A DNA stretch of 64,000 bases from Corella eumyota (GCA_963082875.1 OY720103.1:7936001-8000000), one strand, 5' to 3'; numbered from the stretch's first letter, positions 33,988 to 46,537 are shown. Notes: generated by a model not told the origin, from the letters alone. Program-made: numbers and translations.

Positions 33988-34106
33988 GCCTACGACCATA
34001 CCACGTTGAGTACACCCCATCTCGTCCGATCTGGGAAGTTAAGCAACGTCGGGCCCGGTTAGTACTTGGATGGGTGACCGCCTGGGAATACCGGGTGTCG
34101 TAGGCA
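33988..34106 (+). rRNA. 5S rRNA
   Basis: Consensus; spacer S upstream. Confidence 0.97.
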
Positions 34107-34274
34107 TTTTATAAGTTTTATAGCATATTAGAAAGTACTTTATGTAGAAGTCATTTTTTATCAAAATTTTTGAAAATTAATATATTTGATATAACTTCTA
34201 AGGGACGCAAGTCATTTATTTTATTTTAAATATACACGGTTAATGATAAATGTGTTGGCTCACCACATCACATT

Positions 34275-34393
34275 GCCTACGACCATACCACGTTGAGTAC
34301 ACCCCATCTCGTCCGATCTGGGAAGTTAAGCAACGTCGGGCCCGGTTAGTACTTGGATGGGTGACCGCCTGGGAATACCGGGTGTCGTAGGTA
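34275..34393 (+). rRNA. 5S rRNA, U118 variant
   Basis: C118 to T; spacer L upstream. Confidence 0.97.
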
Positions 34394-34555
34394 TTTTATA
34401 AGTTTTATAGCATATTAGAAAGTACCTTATGTATAAGTCATTTTTATAGAAATTTTTGAAAATTAATATATTTGATATAATTGCTAGGCGACGCAAGTCA
34501 TTTATTTTATTTTAAATATACACGTTTAATGATAAATGTGTTGGCACATCACATT

Positions 34556-34674
34556 GCCTACGACCATACCACGTTGAGTACACCCCATCTCGTCCGATCT
34601 GGGAAGTTAAGCAACGTCGGGCCCGGTTAGTACTTGGATGGGTGACCGCCTGGGAATACCGGGTGTCGTAGGCA
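34556..34674 (+). rRNA. 5S rRNA
   Basis: Consensus; spacer S* upstream. Confidence 0.97.
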
Positions 34675-34842
34675 TTTTATAAGTTTTATAGCATATTAGA
34701 AAGTACTTTATGTAGAAGTAATTTTTTATCAAAATTTTTGAAAATTAATATATTTGATATAACTTCTAAGGGACGCAAGTCATTTATTTTATTTTAAATA
34801 TACACGGTTAATGATAAATGTGTTGGCTCACCACATCACATT

Positions 34843-34961
34843 GCCTACGACCATACCACGTTGAGTACACCCCATCTCGTCCGATCTGGGAAGTTAAGCA
34901 ACGTCGGGCCCGGTTAGTACTTGGATGGGTGACCGCCTGGGAATACCGGGTGTCGTAGGCA
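34843..34961 (+). rRNA. 5S rRNA
   Basis: Consensus; spacer La upstream. Confidence 0.97.
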
Positions 34962-35129
34962 TTTTATAAGTTTTATAGCATATTCGAAAGTACTTTATGT
35001 AGAAGTCATTTTTTATCAAAATTTTTGAAAATTAATATATTTGATATAACTTCTAAGGGACGCAAGTCATTTATTTTATTTTAAATATACACGGTTAATG
35101 ATAAATGTGTTGGCTCACCACATCACATT

Positions 35130-35248
35130 GCCTACGACCATACCACGTTGAGTACACCCCATCTCGTCCGATCTGGGAAGTTAAGCAACGTCGGGCCCGG
35201 TTAGTACTTGGATGGGTGACCGCCTGGGAATACCGGGTGTCGTAGGCA
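35130..35248 (+). rRNA. 5S rRNA
   Basis: Consensus; spacer Lc upstream. Confidence 0.97.
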
Positions 35249-35416
35249 TTTTATAAGTTTTATAGCATATTAGAAAGTACTTTATGTAGAAGTCATTTTT
35301 TATCAAAATTTTTGAAAATTAATATATTTGATATAACTTCTAAGGGACGCAAGTCATTTATTTTATTTTAAATATACACGGTTAATGATAAATGTGTTGG
35401 CTCACCACATCACATT

Positions 35417-35535
35417 GCCTACGACCATACCACGTTGAGTACACCCCATCTCGTCCGATCTGGGAAGTTAAGCAACGTCGGGCCCGGTTAGTACTTGGAT
35501 GGGTGACCGCCTGGGAATACCGGGTGTCGTAGGCA
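35417..35535 (+). rRNA. 5S rRNA
   Basis: Consensus; spacer L upstream. Confidence 0.97.
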
Positions 35536-35697
35536 TTTTATAAGTTTTATAGCATATTAGAAAGTACCTTATGTATAAGTCATTTTTATAGAAATTTTTG
35601 AAAATTAATATATTTGATATAATTGCTAGGCGACGCAAGTCATTTATTTTATTTTAAATATACACGTTTAATGATAAATGTGTTGGCACATCACATT

Positions 35698-35816
35698 GCC
35701 TACGACCATACCACGTTGAGTACACCCCATCTCGTCCGATCTGGGAAGTTAAGCAACGTCGGGCCCGGTTAGTACTTGGATGGGTGACCGCCTGGGAATA
35801 CCGGGTGTCGTAGGCA
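35698..35816 (+). rRNA. 5S rRNA
   Basis: Consensus; spacer S upstream. Confidence 0.97.
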
Positions 35817-35984
35817 TTTTATAAGTTTTATAGCATATTAGAAAGTACTTTATGTAGAAGTCATTTTTTATCAAAATTTTTGAAAATTAATATATTTGAT
35901 ATAACTTCTAAGGGACGCAAGTCATTTATTTTATTTTAAATATACACGGTTAATGATAAATGTGTTGGCTCACCACATCACATT

Positions 35985-36103
35985 GCCTACGACCATACCA
36001 CGTTGAGTACACCCCATCTCGTCCGATCTGGGAAGTTAAGCAACGTCGGGCCCGGTTAGTACTTGGATGGGTGACCGCCTGGGAATACCGGGTGTCGTAG
36101 GTA
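35985..36103 (+). rRNA. 5S rRNA, U118 variant
   Basis: C118 to T; spacer L upstream. Confidence 0.97.
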
Positions 36104-36265
36104 TTTTATAAGTTTTATAGCATATTAGAAAGTACCTTATGTATAAGTCATTTTTATAGAAATTTTTGAAAATTAATATATTTGATATAATTGCTAGGCG
36201 ACGCAAGTCATTTATTTTATTTTAAATATACACGTTTAATGATAAATGTGTTGGCACATCACATT

Positions 36266-36384
36266 GCCTACGACCATACCACGTTGAGTACACCCCATCT
36301 CGTCCGATCTGGGAAGTTAAGCAACGTCGGGCCCGGTTAGTACTTGGATGGGTGACCGCCTGGGAATACCGGGTGTCGTAGGCA
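36266..36384 (+). rRNA. 5S rRNA
   Basis: Consensus; spacer S* upstream. Confidence 0.97.
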
Positions 36385-36552
36385 TTTTATAAGTTTTATA
36401 GCATATTAGAAAGTACTTTATGTAGAAGTAATTTTTTATCAAAATTTTTGAAAATTAATATATTTGATATAACTTCTAAGGGACGCAAGTCATTTATTTT
36501 ATTTTAAATATACACGGTTAATGATAAATGTGTTGGCTCACCACATCACATT

Positions 36553-36671
36553 GCCTACGACCATACCACGTTGAGTACACCCCATCTCGTCCGATCTGGG
36601 AAGTTAAGCAACGTCGGGCCCGGTTAGTACTTGGATGGGTGACCGCCTGGGAATACCGGGTGTCGTAGGCA
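36553..36671 (+). rRNA. 5S rRNA
   Basis: Consensus; spacer La upstream. Confidence 0.97.
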
Positions 36672-36839
36672 TTTTATAAGTTTTATAGCATATTAGAAAG
36701 TACTTTATGTAGAAGTCATTTTTTATCAAAATTTTTGAAAATTAATATATTTGATATAACTTCTAAGGGACGGAAGTCATTTATTTTATTTTAAATATAC
36801 ACGGTTAATGATAAATGTGTTGGCTCACCACATCACATT

Positions 36840-36958
36840 GCCTACGACCATACCACGTTGAGTACACCCCATCTCGTCCGATCTGGGAAGTTAAGCAACG
36901 TCGGGCCCGGTTAGTACTTGGATGGGTGACCGCCTGGGAATACCGGGTGTCGTAGGCA
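36840..36958 (+). rRNA. 5S rRNA
   Basis: Consensus; spacer Lg upstream (G at 36773). Confidence 0.97.
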
Positions 36959-37126
36959 TTTTATAAGTTTTATAGCATATTAGAAAGTACTTTATGTAGA
37001 AGTCATTTTTTATCAAAATTTTTGAAAATTAATATATTTGATATAACTTCTAAGGGACGCAAGTCATTTATTTTATTTTAAATATACACGGTTAATGATA
37101 AATGTGTTGGCTCACCACATCACATT

Positions 37127-37245
37127 GCCTACGACCATACCACGTTGAGTACACCCCATCTCGTCCGATCTGGGAAGTTAAGCAACGTCGGGCCCGGTTA
37201 GTACTTGGATGGGTGACCGCCTGGGAATACCGGGTGTCGTAGGTA
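37127..37245 (+). rRNA. 5S rRNA, U118 variant
   Basis: C118 to T; spacer L upstream. Confidence 0.97.
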
Positions 37246-37407
37246 TTTTATAAGTTTTATAGCATATTAGAAAGTACCTTATGTATAAGTCATTTTTATA
37301 GAAATTTTTGAAAATTAATATATTTGATATAATTGCTAGGCGACGCAAGTCATTTATTTTATTTTAAATATACACGTTTAATGATAAATGTGTTGGCACA
37401 TCACATT

Positions 37408-37526
37408 GCCTACGACCATACCACGTTGAGTACACCCCATCTCGTCCGATCTGGGAAGTTAAGCAACGTCGGGCCCGGTTAGTACTTGGATGGGTGACCG
37501 CCTGGGAATACCGGGTGTCGTAGGCA
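37408..37526 (+). rRNA. 5S rRNA
   Basis: Consensus; spacer S* upstream. Confidence 0.97.
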
Positions 37527-37694
37527 TTTTATAAGTTTTATAGCATATTAGAAAGTACTTTATGTAGAAGTAATTTTTTATCAAAATTTTTGAAAATTAA
37601 TATATTTGATATAACTTCTAAGGGACGCAAGTCATTTATTTTATTTTAAATATACACGGTTAATGATAAATGTGTTGGCTCACCACATCACATT

Positions 37695-37813
37695 GCCTAC
37701 GACCATACCACGTTGAGTACACCCCATCTCGTCCGATCTGGGAAGTTAAGCAACGTCGGGCCCGGTTAGTACTTGGATGGGTGACCGCCTGGGAATACCG
37801 GGTGTCGTAGGCA
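37695..37813 (+). rRNA. 5S rRNA
   Basis: Consensus; spacer La upstream. Confidence 0.97.
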
Positions 37814-37981
37814 TTTTATAAGTTTTATAGCATATTCGAAAGTACTTTATGTAGAAGTCATTTTTTATCAAAATTTTTGAAAATTAATATATTTGATATA
37901 ACTTCTAAGGGACGCAAGTCATTTATTTTATTTTAAATATACACGGTTAATGATAAATGTGTTGGCTCACCACATCACATT

Positions 37982-38100
37982 GCCTACGACCATACCACGT
38001 TGAGTACACCCCATCTCGTCCGATCTGGGAAGTTAAGCAACGTCGGGCCCGGTTAGTACTTGGATGGGTGACCGCCTGGGAATACCGGGTGTCGTAGGCA
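37982..38100 (+). rRNA. 5S rRNA
   Basis: Consensus; spacer Lc upstream. Confidence 0.97.
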
Positions 38101-38268
38101 TTTTATAAGTTTTATAGCATATTAGAAAGTACTTTATGTAGAAGTCATTTTTTATCAAAATTTTTGAAAATTAATATATTTGATATAACTTCTAAGGGAC
38201 GCAAGTCATTTATTTTATTTTAAATATACACGGTTAATGATAAATGTGTTGGCTCACCACATCACATT

Positions 38269-38387
38269 GCCTACGACCATACCACGTTGAGTACACCCCA
38301 TCTCGTCCGATCTGGGAAGTTAAGCAACGTCGGGCCCGGTTAGTACTTGGATGGGTGACCGCCTGGGAATACCGGGTGTCGTAGGCA
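38269..38387 (+). rRNA. 5S rRNA
   Basis: Consensus; spacer L upstream. Confidence 0.97.
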
Positions 38388-38555
38388 TTTTATAAGTTTT
38401 ATAGCATATTAGAAAGTACTTTATGTAGAAGTCATTTTTTATCAAAATTTTTGAAAATTAATATATTTGATATAACTTCTAAGGGACGGAAGTCATTTAT
38501 TTTATTTTAAATATACACGGTTAATGATAAATGTGTTGGCTCACCACATCACATT

Positions 38556-38674
38556 GCCTACGACCATACCACGTTGAGTACACCCCATCTCGTCCGATCT
38601 GGGAAGTTAAGCAACGTCGGGCCCGGTTAGTACTTGGATGGGTGACCGCCTGGGAATACCGGGTGTCGTAGGCA
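38556..38674 (+). rRNA. 5S rRNA
   Basis: Consensus; spacer Lg upstream (G at 38489). Confidence 0.97.
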
Positions 38675-38842
38675 TTTTATAAGTTTTATAGCATATTAGA
38701 AAGTACTTTATGTAGAAGTCATTTTTTATCAAAATTTTTGAAAATTAATATATTTGATATAACTTCTAAGGGACGCAAGTCATTTATTTTATTTTAAATA
38801 TACACGGTTAATGATAAATGTGTTGGCTCACCACATCACATT

Positions 38843-38961
38843 GCCTACGACCATACCACGTTGAGTACACCCCATCTCGTCCGATCTGGGAAGTTAAGCA
38901 ACGTCGGGCCCGGTTAGTACTTGGATGGGTGACCGCCTGGGAATACCGGGTGTCGTAGGTA
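38843..38961 (+). rRNA. 5S rRNA, U118 variant
   Basis: C118 to T; spacer L upstream. Confidence 0.97.
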
Positions 38962-39123
38962 TTTTATAAGTTTTATAGCATATTAGAAAGTACCTTATGT
39001 ATAAGTCATTTTTATAGAAATTTTTGAAAATTAATATATTTGATATAATTGCTAGGCGACGCAAGTCATTTATTTTATTTTAAATATACACGTTTAATGA
39101 TAAATGTGTTGGCACATCACATT

Positions 39124-39242
39124 GCCTACGACCATACCACGTTGAGTACACCCCATCTCGTCCGATCTGGGAAGTTAAGCAACGTCGGGCCCGGTTAGTA
39201 CTTGGATGGGTGACCGCCTGGGAATACCGGGTGTCGTAGGCA
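39124..39242 (+). rRNA. 5S rRNA
   Basis: Consensus; spacer S* upstream. Confidence 0.97.
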
Positions 39243-39410
39243 TTTTATAAGTTTTATAGCATATTAGAAAGTACTTTATGTAGAAGTAATTTTTTATCAA
39301 AATTTTTGAAAATTAATATATTTGATATAACTTCTAAGGGACGCAAGTCATTTATTTTATTTTAAATATACACGGTTAATGATAAATGTGTTGGCTCACC
39401 ACATCACATT

Positions 39411-39529
39411 GCCTACGACCATACCACGTTGAGTACACCCCATCTCGTCCGATCTGGGAAGTTAAGCAACGTCGGGCCCGGTTAGTACTTGGATGGGTGA
39501 CCGCCTGGGAATACCGGGTGTCGTAGGCA
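39411..39529 (+). rRNA. 5S rRNA
   Basis: Consensus; spacer La upstream. Confidence 0.97.
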
Positions 39530-39697
39530 TTTTATAAGTTTTATAGCATATTCGAAAGTACTTTATGTAGAAGTCATTTTTTATCAAAATTTTTGAAAAT
39601 TAATATATTTGATATAACTTCTAAGGGACGCAAGTCATTTATTTTATTTTAAATATACACGGTTAATGATAAATGTGTTGGCTCACCACATCACATT

Positions 39698-39816
39698 GCC
39701 TACGACCATACCACGTTGAGTACACCCCATCTCGTCCGATCTGGGAAGTTAAGCAACGTCGGGCCCGGTTAGTACTTGGATGGGTGACCGCCTGGGAATA
39801 CCGGGTGTCGTAGGCA
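39698..39816 (+). rRNA. 5S rRNA
   Basis: Consensus; spacer Lc upstream. Confidence 0.97.
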
Positions 39817-39984
39817 TTTTATAAGTTTTATAGCATATTAGAAAGTACTTTATGTAGAAGTCATTTTTTATCAAAATTTTTGAAAATTAATATATTTGAT
39901 ATAACTTCTAAGGGACGCAAGTCATTTATTTTATTTTAAATATACACGGTTAATGATAAATGTGTTGGCTCACCACATCACATT

Positions 39985-40103
39985 GCCTACGACCATACCA
40001 CGTTGAGTACACCCCATCTCGTCCGATCTGGGAAGTTAAGCAACGTCGGGCCCGGTTAGTACTTGGATGGGTGACCGCCTGGGAATACCGGGTGTCGTAG
40101 GCA
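39985..40103 (+). rRNA. 5S rRNA
   Basis: Consensus; spacer L upstream. Confidence 0.97.
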
Positions 40104-40265
40104 TTTTATAAGTTTTATAGCATATTAGAAAGTACCTTATGTATAAGTCATTTTTATAGAAATTTTTGAAAATTAATATATTTGATATAATTGCTAGGCG
40201 ACGCAAGTCATTTATTTTATTTTAAATATACACGTTTAATGATAAATGTGTTGGCACATCACATT

Positions 40266-40384
40266 GCCTACGACCATACCACGTTGAGTACACCCCATCT
40301 CGTCCGATCTGGGAAGTTAAGCAACGTCGGGCCCGGTTAGTACTTGGATGGGTGACCGCCTGGGAATACCGGGTGTCGTAGGCA
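40266..40384 (+). rRNA. 5S rRNA
   Basis: Consensus; spacer S upstream. Confidence 0.97.
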
Positions 40385-40552
40385 TTTTATAAGTTTTATA
40401 GCATATTAGAAAGTACTTTATGTAGAAGTCATTTTTTATCAAAATTTTTGAAAATTAATATATTTGATATAACTTCTAAGGGACGCAAGTCATTTATTTT
40501 ATTTTAAATATACACGGTTAATGATAAATGTGTTGGCTCACCACATCACATT

Positions 40553-40671
40553 GCCTACGACCATACCACGTTGAGTACACCCCATCTCGTCCGATCTGGG
40601 AAGTTAAGCAACGTCGGGCCCGGTTAGTACTTGGATGGGTGACCGCCTGGGAATACCGGGTGTCTTAGGCA
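40553..40671 (+). rRNA. 5S rRNA, U113 variant
   Basis: G113 to T (40665); spacer L upstream. Confidence 0.95.
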
Positions 40672-40839
40672 TTTTATAAGTTTTATAGCATATTAGAAAG
40701 TACTTTATGTAGAAGTCATTTTTTATCAAAATTTTTGAAAATTAATATATTTGATATAACTTCTAAGGGACGCAAGTCATTTATTTTATTTTAAATATAC
40801 ACGGTTAATGATAAATGTGTTGGCTCACCACATCACATT

Positions 40840-40958
40840 GCCTACGACCATACCACGTTGAGTACACCCCATCTCGTCCGATCTGGGAAGTTAAGCAACG
40901 TCGGGCCCGGTTAGTACTTGGATGGGTGACCGCCTGGGAATACCGGGTGTCGTAGGCA
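40840..40958 (+). rRNA. 5S rRNA
   Basis: Consensus; spacer L upstream. Confidence 0.97.
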
Positions 40959-41120
40959 TTTTATAAGTTTTATAGCATATTAGAAAGTACCTTATGTATA
41001 AGTCATTTTTATAGAAATTTTTGAAAATTAATATATTTGATATAATTGCTAGGCGACGCAAGTCATTTATTTTATTTTAAATATACACGTTTAATGATAA
41101 ATGTGTTGGCACATCACATT

Positions 41121-41239
41121 GCCTACGACCATACCACGTTGAGTACACCCCATCTCGTCCGATCTGGGAAGTTAAGCAACGTCGGGCCCGGTTAGTACTT
41201 GGATGGGTGACCGCCTGGGAATACCGGGTGTCGTAGGCA
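41121..41239 (+). rRNA. 5S rRNA
   Basis: Consensus; spacer S upstream. Confidence 0.97.
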
Positions 41240-41407
41240 TTTTATAAGTTTTATAGCATATTAGAAAGTACTTTATGTAGAAGTCATTTTTTATCAAAAT
41301 TTTTGAAAATTAATATATTTGATATAACTTCTAAGGGACGCAAGTCATTTATTTTATTTTAAATATACACGGTTAATGATAAATGTGTTGGCTCACCACA
41401 TCACATT

Positions 41408-41526
41408 GCCTACGACCATACCACGTTGAGTACACCCCATCTCGTCCGATCTGGGAAGTTAAGCAACGTCGGGCCCGGTTAGTACTTGGATGGGTGACCG
41501 CCTGGGAATACCGGGTGTCGTAGGTA
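41408..41526 (+). rRNA. 5S rRNA, U118 variant
   Basis: C118 to T; spacer L upstream. Confidence 0.97.
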
Positions 41527-41688
41527 TTTTATAAGTTTTATAGCATATTAGAAAGTACCTTATGTATAAGTCATTTTTATAGAAATTTTTGAAAATTAAT
41601 ATATTTGATATAATTGCTAGGCGACGCAAGTCATTTATTTTATTTTAAATATACACGTTTAATGATAAATGTGTTGGCACATCACATT

Positions 41689-41807
41689 GCCTACGACCAT
41701 ACCACGTTGAGTACACCCCATCTCGTCCGATCTGGGAAGTTAAGCAACGTCGGGCCCGGTTAGTACTTGGATGGGTGACCGCCTGGGAATACCGGGTGTC
41801 GTAGGCA
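41689..41807 (+). rRNA. 5S rRNA
   Basis: Consensus; spacer S* upstream. Confidence 0.97.
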
Positions 41808-41975
41808 TTTTATAAGTTTTATAGCATATTAGAAAGTACTTTATGTAGAAGTAATTTTTTATCAAAATTTTTGAAAATTAATATATTTGATATAACTTCT
41901 AAGGGACGCAAGTCATTTATTTTATTTTAAATATACACGGTTAATGATAAATGTGTTGGCTCACCACATCACATT

Positions 41976-42094
41976 GCCTACGACCATACCACGTTGAGTA
42001 CACCCCATCTCGTCCGATCTGGGAAGTTAAGCAACGTCGGGCCCGGTTAGTACTTGGATGGGTGACCGCCTGGGAATACCGGGTGTCGTAGGCA
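41976..42094 (+). rRNA. 5S rRNA
   Basis: Consensus; spacer La upstream. Confidence 0.97.
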
Positions 42095-42262
42095 TTTTAT
42101 AAGTTTTATAGCATATTCGAAAGTACTTTATGTAGAAGTCATTTTTTATCAAAATTTTTGAAAATTAATATATTTGATATAACTTCTAAGGGACGCAAGT
42201 CATTTATTTTATTTTAAATATACACGGTTAATGATAAATGTGTTGGCTCACCACATCACATT

Positions 42263-42381
42263 GCCTACGACCATACCACGTTGAGTACACCCCATCTCGT
42301 CCGATCTGGGAAGTTAAGCAACGTCGGGCCCGGTTAGTACTTGGATGGGTGACCGCCTGGGAATACCGGGTGTCGTAGGCA
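42263..42381 (+). rRNA. 5S rRNA
   Basis: Consensus; spacer Lc upstream. Confidence 0.97.
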
Positions 42382-42549
42382 TTTTATAAGTTTTATAGCA
42401 TATTAGAAAGTACTTTATGTAGAAGTCATTTTTTATCAAAATTTTTGAAAATTAATATATTTGATATAACTTCTAAGGGACGCAAGTCATTTATTTTATT
42501 TTAAATATACACGGTTAATGATAAATGTGTTGGCTCACCACATCACATT

Positions 42550-42668
42550 GCCTACGACCATACCACGTTGAGTACACCCCATCTCGTCCGATCTGGGAAG
42601 TTAAGCAACGTCGGGCCCGGTTAGTACTTGGATGGGTGACCGCCTGGGAATACCGGGTGTCGTAGGCA
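42550..42668 (+). rRNA. 5S rRNA
   Basis: Consensus; spacer L upstream. Confidence 0.97.
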
Positions 42669-42830
42669 TTTTATAAGTTTTATAGCATATTAGAAAGTAC
42701 CTTATGTATAAGTCATTTTTATAGAAATTTTTGAAAATTAATATATTTGATATAATTGCTAGGCGACGCAAGTCATTTATTTTATTTTAAATATACACGT
42801 TTAATGATAAATGTGTTGGCACATCACATT

Positions 42831-42949
42831 GCCTACGACCATACCACGTTGAGTACACCCCATCTCGTCCGATCTGGGAAGTTAAGCAACGTCGGGCCCG
42901 GTTAGTACTTGGATGGGTGACCGCCTGGGAATACCGGGTGTCGTAGGCA
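42831..42949 (+). rRNA. 5S rRNA
   Basis: Consensus; spacer S upstream. Confidence 0.97.
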
Positions 42950-43117
42950 TTTTATAAGTTTTATAGCATATTAGAAAGTACTTTATGTAGAAGTCATTTT
43001 TTATCAAAATTTTTGAAAATTAATATATTTGATATAACTTCTAAGGGACGCAAGTCATTTATTTTATTTTAAATATACACGGTTAATGATAAATGTGTTG
43101 GCTCACCACATCACATT

Positions 43118-43236
43118 GCCTACGACCATACCACGTTGAGTACACCCCATCTCGTCCGATCTGGGAAGTTAAGCAACGTCGGGCCCGGTTAGTACTTGGA
43201 TGGGTGACCGCCTGGGAATACCGGGTGTCTTAGGCA
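43118..43236 (+). rRNA. 5S rRNA, U113 variant
   Basis: G113 to T (43230); spacer L upstream. Confidence 0.95.
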
Positions 43237-43404
43237 TTTTATAAGTTTTATAGCATATTAGAAAGTACTTTATGTAGAAGTCATTTTTTATCAAAATTTT
43301 TGAAAATTAATATATTTGATATAACTTCTAAGGGACGCAAGTCATTTATTTTATTTTAAATATACACGGTTAATGATAAATGTGTTGGCTCACCACATCA
43401 CATT

Positions 43405-43523
43405 GCCTACGACCATACCACGTTGAGTACACCCCATCTCGTCCGATCTGGGAAGTTAAGCAACGTCGGGCCCGGTTAGTACTTGGATGGGTGACCGCCT
43501 GGGAATACCGGGTGTCGTAGGCA
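43405..43523 (+). rRNA. 5S rRNA
   Basis: Consensus; spacer L upstream. Confidence 0.97.
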
Positions 43524-43685
43524 TTTTATAAGTTTTATAGCATATTAGAAAGTACCTTATGTATAAGTCATTTTTATAGAAATTTTTGAAAATTAATATA
43601 TTTGATATAATTGCTAGGCGACGCAAGTCATTTATTTTATTTTAAATATACACGTTTAATGATAAATGTGTTGGCACATCACATT

Positions 43686-43804
43686 GCCTACGACCATACC
43701 ACGTTGAGTACACCCCATCTCGTCCGATCTGGGAAGTTAAGCAACGTCGGGCCCGGTTAGTACTTGGATGGGTGACCGCCTGGGAATACCGGGTGTCGTA
43801 GGCA
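43686..43804 (+). rRNA. 5S rRNA
   Basis: Consensus; spacer S upstream. Confidence 0.97.
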
Positions 43805-43972
43805 TTTTATAAGTTTTATAGCATATTAGAAAGTACTTTATGTAGAAGTCATTTTTTATCAAAATTTTTGAAAATTAATATATTTGATATAACTTCTAAG
43901 GGACGCAAGTCATTTATTTTATTTTAAATATACACGGTTAATGATAAATGTGTTGGCTCACCACATCACATT

Positions 43973-44091
43973 GCCTACGACCATACCACGTTGAGTACAC
44001 CCCATCTCGTCCGATCTGGGAAGTTAAGCAACGTCGGGCCCGGTTAGTACTTGGATGGGTGACCGCCTGGGAATACCGGGTGTCGTAGGTA
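43973..44091 (+). rRNA. 5S rRNA, U118 variant
   Basis: C118 to T; spacer L upstream. Confidence 0.97.
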
Positions 44092-44253
44092 TTTTATAAG
44101 TTTTATAGCATATTAGAAAGTACCTTATGTATAAGTCATTTTTATAGAAATTTTTGAAAATTAATATATTTGATATAATTGCTAGGCGACGCAAGTCATT
44201 TATTTTATTTTAAATATACACGTTTAATGATAAATGTGTTGGCACATCACATT

Positions 44254-44372
44254 GCCTACGACCATACCACGTTGAGTACACCCCATCTCGTCCGATCTGG
44301 GAAGTTAAGCAACGTCGGGCCCGGTTAGTACTTGGATGGGTGACCGCCTGGGAATACCGGGTGTCGTAGGCA
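44254..44372 (+). rRNA. 5S rRNA
   Basis: Consensus; spacer S* upstream. Confidence 0.97.
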
Positions 44373-44540
44373 TTTTATAAGTTTTATAGCATATTAGAAA
44401 GTACTTTATGTAGAAGTAATTTTTTATCAAAATTTTTGAAAATTAATATATTTGATATAACTTCTAAGGGACGCAAGTCATTTATTTTATTTTAAATATA
44501 CACGGTTAATGATAAATGTGTTGGCTCACCACATCACATT

Positions 44541-44659
44541 GCCTACGACCATACCACGTTGAGTACACCCCATCTCGTCCGATCTGGGAAGTTAAGCAAC
44601 GTCGGGCCCGGTTAGTACTTGGATGGGTGACCGCCTGGGAATACCGGGTGTCGTAGGCA
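44541..44659 (+). rRNA. 5S rRNA
   Basis: Consensus; spacer La upstream. Confidence 0.97.
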
Positions 44660-44827
44660 TTTTATAAGTTTTATAGCATATTCGAAAGTACTTTATGTAG
44701 AAGTCATTTTTTATCAAAATTTTTGAAAATTAATATATTTGATATAACTTCTAAGGGACGCAAGTCATTTATTTTATTTTAAATATACACGGTTAATGAT
44801 AAATGTGTTGGCTCACCACATCACATT

Positions 44828-44946
44828 GCCTACGACCATACCACGTTGAGTACACCCCATCTCGTCCGATCTGGGAAGTTAAGCAACGTCGGGCCCGGTT
44901 AGTACTTGGATGGGTGACCGCCTGGGAATACCGGGTGTCGTAGGCA
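44828..44946 (+). rRNA. 5S rRNA
   Basis: Consensus; spacer Lc upstream. Confidence 0.97.
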
Positions 44947-45114
44947 TTTTATAAGTTTTATAGCATATTAGAAAGTACTTTATGTAGAAGTCATTTTTTA
45001 TCAAAATTTTTGAAAATTAATATATTTGATATAACTTCTAAGGGACGCAAGTCATTTATTTTATTTTAAATATACACGGTTAATGATAAATGTGTTGGCT
45101 CACCACATCACATT

Positions 45115-45233
45115 GCCTACGACCATACCACGTTGAGTACACCCCATCTCGTCCGATCTGGGAAGTTAAGCAACGTCGGGCCCGGTTAGTACTTGGATGG
45201 GTGACCGCCTGGGAATACCGGGTGTCGTAGGCA
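45115..45233 (+). rRNA. 5S rRNA
   Basis: Consensus; spacer L upstream. Confidence 0.97.
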
Positions 45234-45395
45234 TTTTATAAGTTTTATAGCATATTAGAAAGTACCTTATGTATAAGTCATTTTTATAGAAATTTTTGAA
45301 AATTAATATATTTGATATAATTGCTAGGCGACGCAAGTCATTTATTTTATTTTAAATATACACGTTTAATGATAAATGTGTTGGCACATCACATT

Positions 45396-45514
45396 GCCTA
45401 CGACCATACCACGTTGAGTACACCCCATCTCGTCCGATCTGGGAAGTTAAGCAACGTCGGGCCCGGTTAGTACTTGGATGGGTGACCGCCTGGGAATACC
45501 GGGTGTCGTAGGCA
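45396..45514 (+). rRNA. 5S rRNA
   Basis: Consensus; spacer S upstream. Confidence 0.97.
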
Positions 45515-45682
45515 TTTTATAAGTTTTATAGCATATTAGAAAGTACTTTATGTAGAAGTCATTTTTTATCAAAATTTTTGAAAATTAATATATTTGATAT
45601 AACTTCTAAGGGACGCAAGTCATTTATTTTATTTTAAATATACACGGTTAATGATAAATGTGTTGGCTCACCACATCACATT

Positions 45683-45801
45683 GCCTACGACCATACCACG
45701 TTGAGTACACCCCATCTCGTCCGATCTGGGAAGTTAAGCAACGTCGGGCCCGGTTAGTACTTGGATGGGTGACCGCCTGGGAATACCGGGTGTCGTAGGT
45801 A
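45683..45801 (+). rRNA. 5S rRNA, U118 variant
   Basis: C118 to T followed by a long L spacer, the same recombinant unit as at 33133. Spacer L upstream. Confidence 0.97.
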
Positions 45802-45969
45802 TTTTATAAGTTTTATAGCATATTAGAAAGTACTTTATGTAGAAGTCATTTTTTATCAAAATTTTTGAAAATTAATATATTTGATATAACTTCTAAGGGA
45901 CGCAAGTCATTTATTTTATTTTAAATATACACGGTTAATGATAAATGTGTTGGCTCACCACATCACATT

Positions 45970-46088
45970 GCCTACGACCATACCACGTTGAGTACACCCC
46001 ATCTCGTCCGATCTGGGAAGTTAAGCAACGTCGGGCCCGGTTAGTACTTGGATGGGTGACCGCCTGGGAATACCGGGTGTCTTAGGCA
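45970..46088 (+). rRNA. 5S rRNA, U113 variant
   Basis: G113 to T (46082); spacer L upstream. Confidence 0.95.
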
Positions 46089-46256
46089 TTTTATAAGTTT
46101 TATAGCATATTAGAAAGTACTTTATGTAGAAGTCATTTTTTATCAAAATTTTTGAAAATTAATATATTTGATATAACTTCTAAGGGACGCAAGTCATTTA
46201 TTTTATTTTAAATATACACGGTTAATGATAAATGTGTTGGCTCACCACATCACATT

Positions 46257-46375
46257 GCCTACGACCATACCACGTTGAGTACACCCCATCTCGTCCGATC
46301 TGGGAAGTTAAGCAACGTCGGGCCCGGTTAGTACTTGGATGGGTGACCGCCTGGGAATACCGGGTGTCGTAGGCA
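46257..46375 (+). rRNA. 5S rRNA
   Basis: Consensus; spacer L upstream. Confidence 0.97.
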
Positions 46376-46537
46376 TTTTATAAGTTTTATAGCATATTAG
46401 AAAGTACCTTATGTATAAGTCATTTTTATAGAAATTTTTGAAAATTAATATATTTGATATAATTGCTAGGCGACGCAAGTCATTTATTTTATTTTAAATA
46501 TACACGTTTAATGATAAATGTGTTGGCACATCACATT

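Larger units (their letters stand above)
28560..38519 (+). repeat. 10-kb duplicated block, copy 1 (offset 12550)
   Basis: Thirty-five gene starts and their spacer classes match 41110-51069 at a constant offset of 12550. The match includes rare markers: the U118 gene followed by a long spacer (33133/45683), Lg spacers (36773/49323 and 38489/51039) and U113 genes (30568/43118, 33420/45970). Matching was done at marker level, not base by base. Confidence 0.85.
39411..44540 (+). repeat. Two tandem 2565-bp higher-order repeats
   Basis: Nine-unit block La, Lc, L, S, L, L (after a U113 gene), S, L, S* starting at 39411 and again at 41976. The same block also stands at 29426-31990, inside the 12550-offset duplication. 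Confidence 0.9.
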